Positions 1 to 5,855 of a stretch of DNA of 6,635 nucleotides are shown here, piece by piece. The notes beneath the pieces were generated by a model. That model did not search any database and was not told the origin of the DNA. It worked only from the letters and a program-made list of their open reading frames with translations. How positions within the stretch are numbered: the stretch's first letter is position 1; every line of letters starts with the position of its first letter. Source of the stretch: JBDSLU01 sp039916225 (GTDB lineage: Bacteria; Acidobacteriota; Vicinamibacteria; Vicinamibacterales; Vicinamibacteraceae); contig JBDSLU010000323.1 in assembly GCA_039916225.1 (NCBI GenBank), forward strand, positions 1 through 6,635, given 5' to 3'. The position numbers and the translations under genes were made by a program.

Positions 1-927
1 CGCGGCGCCGAAGAGACGCTCGACGGCAACGACATCTGGTCGCACAAGTGGGTGTTCGGCGGCGGCGCGCTGAACGCCGATGGCACCAAGGTGTTCGCCT
101 ACCTGACCGTGCCCGAAGACTGCAGGATCGGCGTCTGCGCCCACGAGCTCGGGCACCTGCTCTTCGGCTGGCCGGATCTCTACGACACCGATGAATCGAG
201 CTCAGGCCTCGGCAACTGGTGCCTGATGGCCGGCGGCAGCTGGAATGGCGACGGCGAGATTCCCGCGCATCCGTCGGCGTGGTGCAAGGTATCCCAGGAC
301 TGGGTCACGACGGTGAACCGGACGACGTCTGGCTCGCTGACCATCGCCGAGGTCAAGACCGGCAAGAAGGTCTATCGGCTGTGGAAGGACGGCATCGACG
401 CCCAGGAATATTTCCTCGTCGAGCACCGTGCCAATACCAAGTACGACGTCAAGCTGCCCGGCGAGGGACTGCTCGTCTACCACATCGACGATTCGGTCGA
501 GGGCAACGACAACGAGCACCATCCCAAGGTGAAGCTGATCGAGGCGGACGGCCGAACCCACCTCAAGGACGGCACCAACCGCGGCGACGCCGGCGATCCC
601 TTTCCCGGCACGTCGGGCAATACCAACCTCACCGCCACGACGATCCCGAACTCGCTGGCCTACAGCGGCCTCGAGACCTGCGTGTCGCTCACCGGCATCG
701 TCAAGTCGGGCACGTCGATGAAAGCCAAGGTCTCGGTGTCGTGCCCGCTGCACGTCGCGCCGCCGCCGCCGACACCGGCGACGCGCAAGGCGAAGAAGGG
801 CAAGCCGACCAAGAAGGGCAAGCCGGCCAAGAAGGCCAAGCCGGCCAAGAAGGCCAAGAAGACCAAGAAGACCAAGCAGCCGGGGCCGGCGAAGAAGGCG
901 CGCCGGACGACGAAGGCGACGCGCTGA
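1..927 (+). CDS. M6-family (immune inhibitor A-like) secreted zinc metalloprotease, 5'-truncated, with lysine-rich tail
   Basis: The reading frame is open from base 1, so the N-terminus (signal peptide, propeptide) lies outside the window; 308 residues are visible, numbered here from the window edge. HELGH at residues 48-52 (bases 142-156) is the zinc-binding HExxH with E49 as catalytic base, followed by GWPDLYD. A Met-turn-like segment LMAGGSW (M76), then EYFLVEH, LPGEGLLVYHID and DPFPGTSG, matches the order seen in M6 peptidases. Family knowledge: these are secreted endopeptidases, often degrading host or environmental proteins. C227 and C248 could form a disulfide near the end of the folded part. 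After a Pro-rich hinge (APPPPTPAT), the last about 47 residues are almost only K, A, P, G, T and R in 6-residue repeats. That tail is not part of the protease fold. The next gene starts 2 nt after the stop. The family call is firm; the tail's role is unknown. Confidence 0.93.
   Translation, partial: RGAEETLDGNDIWSHKWVFGGGALNADGTKVFAYLTVPEDCRIGVCAHELGHLLFGWPDLYDTDESSSGLGNWCLMAGGSWNGDGEIPAHPSAWCKVSQDWVTTVNRTTSGSLTIAEVKTGKKVYRLWKDGIDAQEYFLVEHRANTKYDVKLPGEGLLVYHIDDSVEGNDNEHHPKVKLIEADGRTHLKDGTNRGDAGDPFPGTSGNTNLTATTIPNSLAYSGLETCVSLTGIVKSGTSMKAKVSVSCPLHVAPPPPTPATRKAKKGKPTKKGKPAKKAKPAKKAKKTKKTKQPGPAKKARRTTKATR
793..882 (+). repeat. 18-bp tandem repeat encoding KKxKPx units
   Basis: Five consecutive 18-bp units lie in frame with the protease, each beginning AAGAAG. 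The first three read KKGKPT, KKGKPA and KKAKPA; the fourth and fifth drift to KKAKKT and KKTKQP. Units 2 and 3 differ at the DNA level by one base. The repeat creates a strongly basic, low-complexity C-terminal tail resembling bacterial histone H1-like or AlgP-type KPAAK tails. Copy number in such tracts can change by slippage; that is inference here. Confidence 0.85.
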
Positions 928-929
928 GC

Positions 930-1247
930 ATGCAGGTCAAGGAGAACTGGTCGCACGTGGTCGGTCGCGTCGAGAAGTGGACGCCGCCGAAGGACGCCGA
1001 CGACTACGGCGAACTGGTGGTCCGCGTCGAGCGCATCACCGACGCGAAGGGCGAGGATGGCAAAGCCTATCCAAACCTGCTCGAGACAGCCGAGGGAGCG
1101 ACCCTGCGCGTGCGTGTGCCAGCGTCGGCTGCAGCCAATTTCGACGCTCCCACCGGTGCCTCCATCGCCGTCGACGTCCGCCGCGGCCGTGAGGCCGGTA
1201 TCGTGTTCGCCAATTCCGAAACGCTTCGCATCAAGATCGGCGGATGA
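930..1247 (+). CDS. Small conserved-looking protein of unknown function (105 aa)
   Basis: I do not recognise this protein. ATG at 930 lies 2 nt after the protease stop and gives 105 residues ending at TGA 1245-1247. The same frame is open further upstream, but only as a shadow of the protease repeat, so 930 is the sensible start. No strong Shine-Dalgarno is present, which suggests translation coupled to the protease gene. There is no signal peptide, membrane segment or Cys. The sequence alternates charged and beta-prone stretches (GELVVRVERI, ATLRVRVPA, SIAVDVRRGR, ETLRIKIGG), consistent with a small all-beta fold such as an OB-like barrel, which is inference. It looks cytoplasmic, so it is unlikely to act directly on the exported protease. 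The last codons overlap the next small ORF by ATGA. Confidence 0.7.
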   Translation: MQVKENWSHVVGRVEKWTPPKDADDYGELVVRVERITDAKGEDGKAYPNLLETAEGATLRVRVPASAAANFDAPTGASIAVDVRRGREAGIVFANSETLRIKIGG

Positions 1248-1366
1248 TCGTCGTTGCCTCGAGCCAGCAGCCGACCACCGACGCGGACGCGTGTCCCAAG
1301 TGCGGGATGACTGCGCATGAGATGGAGGCGGCCGGGACTGTGCGGTTTCCGGCGACGCCCCGTTAA
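1244..1366 (+). CDS. Candidate 40-aa protein with CPKCGM zinc knuckle
   Basis: ATG at 1244 overlaps the preceding stop as ATGA, a classic arrangement for termination-reinitiation, and the frame closes at TAA 1364-1366. The 40-residue product has CPKCGM at residues 17-22 followed by TAHEME, giving one CxxC knuckle plus H25. This resembles half of a zinc ribbon, or the CPKCGM part of heavy-metal-binding domains found near metal efflux proteins. Only two Cys are present, so a full ribbon would need dimerisation or other ligands. Of the 40 sense codons, 33 end in G or C and none in A, compatible with coding in this genome but not proof. There is no signal peptide and no independent RBS. It could be a genuine small protein or a chance ORF; function is unknown. 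Confidence 0.45.
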   Translation: MIVVASSQQPTTDADACPKCGMTAHEMEAAGTVRFPATPR

Positions 1367-1376
1367 TAGAAGCGTC

Positions 1377-1410
1377 GCCATCCCTCTCTCGTCCCCCTTT
1401 TGGGGATGGC
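1377..1410 (+). repeat. 8-bp inverted repeat in the leader of the cytochrome gene
   Basis: GCCATCCC at 1377-1384 is a perfect inverse complement of GGGATGGC at 1403-1410, with 18 bases between. Nested inside is a competing CCCC-TTTT-GGGG hairpin (1394-1405). The structure lies between the small ORF stop (1366) and the cytochrome start (1430). No T-run follows it, so it is not a standard intrinsic terminator. It may be an operator, an RNA leader structure, or chance in GC-rich DNA. Confidence 0.35.
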
Positions 1411-1417
1411 TGTTCTC

Positions 1418-1421
1418 GGAG
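1418..1421 (+). promoter_or_regulatory. Ribosome binding site that selects the 1430 start
   Basis: GGAG with 8 bases before ATG 1430. The upstream in-frame starts TTG 1400 and ATG 1406 have no comparable site and would add ten residues ahead of the signal peptide, so 1430 is preferred. Confidence 0.6.
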
Positions 1422-1429
1422 CGTCAGCT

Positions 1430-3838
1430 ATGTCGAACCGGATCCGCGCGTGGCACGTCGTGGTGAGCCTGCAACTGGCCGCATTGATCGCCGCGGCTTG
1501 TGGCCAGCCGGGACGCCCCGGTCACGTGCTCGATGAGGCCTCGAAGGCGGGGCGGCCGCCGGCGAGCTTTCCAGCCGCGGCCGAGGACTACTTCCACGAC
1601 ATGGACGGCGCGCTCCCCCTGTCCAAGGAGGAGATCCAGGGCCGCAACATGTGGATCGTGTGGACCGGCGGCAACGACCGCTTCTGGGACACGATCTCGG
1701 TCAGCACCCTCGGCACCTTCGACCTGCTGAAGACGGCGTCGTCGCACCCCAAGCTCGGCTACGGGCGGCACAACCGGTTCAAGTTCCTCGGCCTGGTCAA
1801 CGAGCCCTGCTACAAGGAGGCCACCGGGCCGGACCCGAACCGCTATGGCCTGTGGCTCGACGTCCGCGACCCGGCCTGCCCGCCGGATCCGTTTGCCAGC
1901 GAAGCCAGCTACGCGGGCGTGAAGGTCGGCGCGCGCGGCAAGACGATGCCGGTCGGCTCCTACTACGGCGAACCGACCGGGGTCATCGGCCTGCGGCTCT
2001 TCCCGAACCCCGAGTTCGACGAGAAGGCGCGCAAGCGCTGGAACTCGGAGCGCTACTACAACGATCCCGACTACTACTTTCAGCGCGACCTGGTGAAGCC
2101 GTACCGCGTTGGCATGTCGTGCGGCTTCTGCCACGTCGGGCCGGATCCGGTGCGGCCGCCCGTCGATCCGGAGAATCCGGAATGGCGCAACCTGTCGTCG
2201 ACGGTTGGCGCGCAGTACTTCTGGGTCGATCGCATCTTCAACTGGCAGGCCGACGCCAATCCGAAGAGCTTCTTCAAGCAGCTGTTCATCACCTCCCGGC
2301 CGGGAACGCTCGATACGTCGCTCGTCAGCACCGACAACATCAACAATCCGCGAACGATGAACGCGGTCTACCTGGTCGGGCCGCGGCTGTTGCACGGACG
2401 CAGATGGGCGAAGGAAAAGCTGGCCGGCGGCGAGCTGGACAACCGCCAGTTCAACGATTTCGTGCCGGCCGGGCATCCGCTGGCGCAGCTCTTCGAGAAG
2501 CCGGACACCGTCTACACGCCGCGCGTGCTGAAGGACGGCTCCGATTCGGTCGGCGCGCTCGGCGCGCTCAATCGTGTCTACCTGAACATCGGTCTGTTCA
2601 GCGAGGAATGGCTGCTGCACTTCCGACCGATCATCGGCGGGCAGGCGATCTCGCCGATTCCGATCGCGACTGCCAGGAAGAACTCGGCCTACTGGCAGGC
2701 GACCGAGCAGCAGACGATGTACATGGCGCAGTTCCTGGTGAAGGCGTCGGGCGCGCATCGCCTGAAGGACGCGCCCGGCGGCCCGGCGCACCTCACCGAA
2801 GACGCGGCCACGCTGACTCGCGGCAAGGAGGTTTTCTCCGACTATTGCGCACGTTGCCACTCGAGCAAGCCGGTCGATCTGCCGCCCGACATCCATCTCG
2901 AGCAGAACGGCCCCGCCTATCTCGAGAACTGGAACAAGTACTGGACCTACACCCAGACCCCTGCGTTCAAGCAGGCGATGCGGGCCAAGGTGCTCGATCC
3001 GGCCTTCCTCGACGACAACTACCTGTCCACCGAGTTGCGCGTGCCTGTCACCTTGCTGGCCACCAATCTCTGCAGTCCGATCGCCACCAACGCGATCAAG
3101 GACAACATCTGGGACAACTTCTCGTCGTCGTCCTACAAGTCGCTGCCGTCGGTGGGCACGGTCAAGGTGCGGCATCCGGTCACCGGCGCCGAGCGTGATT
3201 TCGTGGTTCCCGGGGGCGGTCGCGGCTTCACCCGGCCGGCTTCGCTGGTCAGCCTGTGGTCGACCGGTCCGTATCTGCAGAACAATACGGTCGGCCCCTT
3301 CGATCCGAGCCCGTCGGTCGAGGCCCGCGTCAGCGTGTTCGAGCGCTCGATCGAGCAGATGCTGTGGCCCGAGAAGCGCCGGCGTGACGCCATGTTCACC
3401 AACCCGGACGATCCGGGCGGCGGTGTAATCGATCGATCCACGTCGGAATCTTCGCTGTGGGTGCCGCGCGGCTACGTGCCGGCTCCGCTGAAGCCGCTGA
3501 TCAGCGCCGACGGCATCGAGATCGGGCCGATTCCCAAGGGCTTCCCGGTCTCGCTCCTGTCGAATGCCGATCTGATGGGCGCCGACCTGACCGGCGCCGA
3601 GAAGAAGGCGCACGACGAGAGCCTCCGCGTGGTCATCCGCACGATGATCAAGGAGCTGAAGGCCGGCAACGACATCTTCAAGAGCACGGCCGTCATGGAT
3701 GGCCTGTGGTCGCTCAGCAAGTGCCCGGACCTGGTCGTCAACAAGGGCCACTACTTCGGCACGGCGTGGCAGCCCGGTGAGTCGCCGCTGTCGGACGCCG
3801 ACAAGCGCGCGCTGATCGCGTTCCTGAAGACGTTCTGA
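1430..3838 (+). CDS. Exported diheme c-type cytochrome, RoxA/MauG/diheme-peroxidase-like (802 aa)
   Basis: From ATG 1430 the N-terminus is a short basic region plus a hydrophobic stretch ending LIAAAC (C24). This is a signal peptide, possibly type II, although Ala at -3 is not the ideal lipobox residue. Two covalent heme sites are visible: CGFCH (C231, C234, H235) and CARCH (C473, C476, H477), the latter in a normal cytochrome c context, RGKEVFSDYCARCHSSK. Near residues 605-619, RPASLVSLWSTGPYLQNN corresponds to the segment that reads like APYLHNGS in large diheme proteins of the RoxA/peroxidase superfamily; here Gln617 replaces the usual His. The C-terminus, GHYFGT then LSDADKRALIAFLKTF, is also typical of that group. 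Known members include rubber oxygenase RoxA and cytochrome c peroxidases. With a GMC flavoenzyme 14 bp downstream, electron acceptance is equally plausible. The diheme call is firm; the enzymatic role is uncertain. Confidence 0.92.
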   Translation: MSNRIRAWHVVVSLQLAALIAAACGQPGRPGHVLDEASKAGRPPASFPAAAEDYFHDMDGALPLSKEEIQGRNMWIVWTGGNDRFWDTISVSTLGTFDLLKTASSHPKLGYGRHNRFKFLGLVNEPCYKEATGPDPNRYGLWLDVRDPACPPDPFASEASYAGVKVGARGKTMPVGSYYGEPTGVIGLRLFPNPEFDEKARKRWNSERYYNDPDYYFQRDLVKPYRVGMSCGFCHVGPDPVRPPVDPENPEWRNLSSTVGAQYFWVDRIFNWQADANPKSFFKQLFITSRPGTLDTSLVSTDNINNPRTMNAVYLVGPRLLHGRRWAKEKLAGGELDNRQFNDFVPAGHPLAQLFEKPDTVYTPRVLKDGSDSVGALGALNRVYLNIGLFSEEWLLHFRPIIGGQAISPIPIATARKNSAYWQATEQQTMYMAQFLVKASGAHRLKDAPGGPAHLTEDAATLTRGKEVFSDYCARCHSSKPVDLPPDIHLEQNGPAYLENWNKYWTYTQTPAFKQAMRAKVLDPAFLDDNYLSTELRVPVTLLATNLCSPIATNAIKDNIWDNFSSSSYKSLPSVGTVKVRHPVTGAERDFVVPGGGRGFTRPASLVSLWSTGPYLQNNTVGPFDPSPSVEARVSVFERSIEQMLWPEKRRRDAMFTNPDDPGGGVIDRSTSESSLWVPRGYVPAPLKPLISADGIEIGPIPKGFPVSLLSNADLMGADLTGAEKKAHDESLRVVIRTMIKELKAGNDIFKSTAVMDGLWSLSKCPDLVVNKGHYFGTAWQPGESPLSDADKRALIAFLKTF

Positions 3839-3842
3839 CCCT

Positions 3843-3848
3843 GGGGGA
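3843..3848 (+). promoter_or_regulatory. Ribosome binding site supporting the TTG start at 3853
   Basis: GGGGGA ends 4 bases before TTG 3853. No ATG or GTG in this frame nearby would keep the complete signal peptide, so this site decides the non-ATG start of the GMC gene. Confidence 0.6.
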
Positions 3849-3852
3849 TCCG

Positions 3853-5838
3853 TTGCCGTCATTTCTCCGCCGCGAGCTCGTCAAGACCGCGCTCGCCGGC
3901 ATCGGCTTCTCGGCGCTGGTCGGCCGCGCCGCCGCCGCCGACGATCCGCCCGACTACATCGTGGTGGGATCGGGCGCCGGTGGTGGGACGGTGGCCGCGC
4001 GCCTCGCCGAACGCGGCTACCGCGTGCTCGTGCTCGAAGCCGGCGGCGACCCGCGGACCGTGCGCGGCGGCAATCCGCTGCAGCCGACGGCCGACACGAT
4101 GCCGGACGACTACGACGTGCCGGCGTTTCATGGCTTGTCGACCGAGAACGCCGGCATCCGCTGGGACTTCGTGGTGCGCCACTATGCCGACGACGCTCAG
4201 CAGCGGCGTGACTCGAAATACATCGACACGCTTCCAGACGGGCGGCCGGTCGACGGCGTGCTCTACCCGCGAGCCGCGGCCATCGGCGGCTGCACCGCCC
4301 ACAACGCGATGATCCTGACCTATCCGTTCAATTCGGACTGGGATCAGCTCGCCGACCTCACCGGCGACCCGTCGTGGCGGTCCGACGCCATGCGCGCCTA
4401 CTTCGAGCGCCTGGAGAACTGCCGCCACCGGCGGCTCGAGCGCTTCAAGGCGAAATTCGGCTGGAATCGCAGCCGCCACGGCTGGTCGGGCTGGCTGCCC
4501 ACGGAGAAGGCGATTCCGGAGTCGGCGATGCGCGATCGCGATCTGCGCCGCACGCTCCTCGGATCGGCGCGCGCCGCCTGGGGCGCGCTGGCGGTGCCGA
4601 TCGATCGCGCCCGCTGGGAGAGCCAGGCCGATCCGAACGACTGGCGGGTCGTCTCCGAGGACGCCGTCGGCATCCGCTACACGCCACTGACGACGGACGG
4701 GCACCAGCGCGTCGGTGTCCGCGAGCGCCTGCTCGACGTGGCGCGGCGCTTCCCCGACCGGCTCGTGATCAAGACCCACGCGCTGGTGACGCGCGTCCTG
4801 TTCGACGGCACGCGTGCGATCGGCGTCGAGTATCGCGATGGAGCGCGGCAATATCGCGCCCACCCCAATCCCGCGCCAGCCGCGCCGACGACGCAGGCGC
4901 TGGCCAAGCGCGAGGTGATTCTCGCCGGCGGCACCTTCAACACGCCGCAGCTGCTCATGCTGTCCGGCATCGGGCCGCGCCAGCACCTCGAAGACTTGCA
5001 GATTCCCGTCCTGGTCGATGCGCCACGCGTCGGCCGAAACCTGCAGGATCGCTACGAGGTCGCCGTCGTCAACAAGATGCCGTTCGCCGCCTGGCGCTCG
5101 CTCGAAGGCGCGACCTTCACCAACACCGATCCGCAGTATCGCGAGTGGAAGGATCGCCGCGACGGCGTCTACACGACCAACGGCGCAGTGCTCTCGGTGT
5201 GTCTGCGGTCGAGCCCGGCGGCGCCGGTGCCGGACCTGTTCTGCTACGGACTGCTGGCCGATTTCCGCGGCTACGAGCCGAACTACACCAAGCGGCTGCC
5301 CGCCTCGCTGAACGCCCTGTCGTGGATCGTCTTGAAGGCGCGGACCAACAACACGGCGGGCGTCCTGACGCTCGCCTCGCGCGATCCGGCCGAGCCCCCG
5401 CGCATCAACTTCCGCTACTTCGAGGAAGGCAGCGACGCCAGCGGCGGCGATCTACGAGCCGTCGTCGCCGGCGTCGAGTTCGTCCGGCGAATCGTCGACG
5501 AGCTGAAGACGCGCGGCATCGGCGTCACCGAGGAAGTGCCGGGCCGGCAGGTCGCCGATCCGGCCGCCATCGCCGCCCACGTGCGAAAAGAGGCGTGGGG
5601 GCACCATGCCTGCGGCACCTGCGCGATCGGCCCGGCGTCCCTTGCCGGCGTCGTGTCCTCGACGTTCCAGGTGCACGGCGTGCAGGGACTTCGCGTCGTC
5701 GACGCCTCGGTCTTCCCGCGCATCCCCGGGCATTTCATCGCCAGCGCGGTGCTGATGATCGGCGAGAAGGCCGCCGACGTCATCGCCGCCGACGCCGGGC
5801 TGCCGGCCGCGAGCACCGCCACGCGTTCCCGCGCCTGA
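3853..5838 (+). CDS. Tat-exported GMC-family FAD oxidoreductase with choline-oxidase-like flavin motif (661 aa)
   Basis: The TTG start gives an N-terminus with LRRELVK at residues 5-11, a hydrophobic stretch and AAAAD near residue 30: a twin-arginine signal, fitting export of a folded flavoprotein. The FAD-binding Rossmann motif is GSGAGGG (39-45) with E62 after the second strand. GMC signature 1 is at GGCTAHNAMI (145-154). H150 sits where choline oxidase has its FAD-linked histidine (GGCSSHN), so covalent FAD is likely by analogy. GMC signature 2 is GGTFNTPQLLMLSGIGP (359-375). The catalytic pair is H585, in HHACGTC, and H627, in PGHF; their 42-residue spacing is close to the 43 between the glucose oxidase histidines. 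Family role: oxidation of alcohol groups on sugars, polyols, cholines or sterols. With the cytochrome gene 14 bp upstream, it is probably a dehydrogenase passing electrons to heme rather than to oxygen (inference). Substrate unknown. At 661 residues it is somewhat long for the family. Confidence 0.95.
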   Translation: MPSFLRRELVKTALAGIGFSALVGRAAAADDPPDYIVVGSGAGGGTVAARLAERGYRVLVLEAGGDPRTVRGGNPLQPTADTMPDDYDVPAFHGLSTENAGIRWDFVVRHYADDAQQRRDSKYIDTLPDGRPVDGVLYPRAAAIGGCTAHNAMILTYPFNSDWDQLADLTGDPSWRSDAMRAYFERLENCRHRRLERFKAKFGWNRSRHGWSGWLPTEKAIPESAMRDRDLRRTLLGSARAAWGALAVPIDRARWESQADPNDWRVVSEDAVGIRYTPLTTDGHQRVGVRERLLDVARRFPDRLVIKTHALVTRVLFDGTRAIGVEYRDGARQYRAHPNPAPAAPTTQALAKREVILAGGTFNTPQLLMLSGIGPRQHLEDLQIPVLVDAPRVGRNLQDRYEVAVVNKMPFAAWRSLEGATFTNTDPQYREWKDRRDGVYTTNGAVLSVCLRSSPAAPVPDLFCYGLLADFRGYEPNYTKRLPASLNALSWIVLKARTNNTAGVLTLASRDPAEPPRINFRYFEEGSDASGGDLRAVVAGVEFVRRIVDELKTRGIGVTEEVPGRQVADPAAIAAHVRKEAWGHHACGTCAIGPASLAGVVSSTFQVHGVQGLRVVDASVFPRIPGHFIASAVLMIGEKAADVIAADAGLPAASTATRSRA

Positions 5839-5844
5839 TCCACC

Positions 5845-5850
5845 GAGGTA
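5845..5850 (+). promoter_or_regulatory. Ribosome binding site of the lipoprotein gene
   Basis: GAGGTA with 5 bases before ATG 5856 is the clearest Shine-Dalgarno in the window. It lies in the 17-bp gap after the GMC stop, supporting independent, efficient initiation within one transcript. Confidence 0.7.
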
Positions 5851-5855
5851 TCACC

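Noticed and set aside
219..929. Upstream extension of the 105-aa gene in the same frame
   Set aside because: This part overlaps the M6 protease and reads as low-complexity shadow of its repeats; ATG 930 is the natural start.
1377..1410. Rho-independent terminator after the left gene block
   Set aside because: The stem has an 18-base loop and no T-run follows; the inner hairpin is only 4 bp.
1400..1429. Earlier TTG 1400 or ATG 1406 start for the cytochrome
   Set aside because: They lack an RBS, fall in the inverted repeat, and would place ten residues before a signal peptide that starts well at 1430.
1430..3838. Naming the diheme protein as rubber oxygenase RoxA
   Set aside because: Only general superfamily features are visible, a key motif is altered, and the GMC neighbour offers another role, so a specific gene name is not justified.
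1424..3862. 812-codon open frame on the minus strand opposite the cytochrome gene
   Set aside because: The product is Arg/Val/Asp-rich with no recognisable domain, and it mirrors the cytochrome frame as expected in GC-rich DNA. The + strand has heme motifs and a signal peptide.
3859..4986. Long minus-strand ORF opposite the GMC gene
   Set aside because: It is a compositional shadow; the + strand frame carries the full set of GMC motifs.
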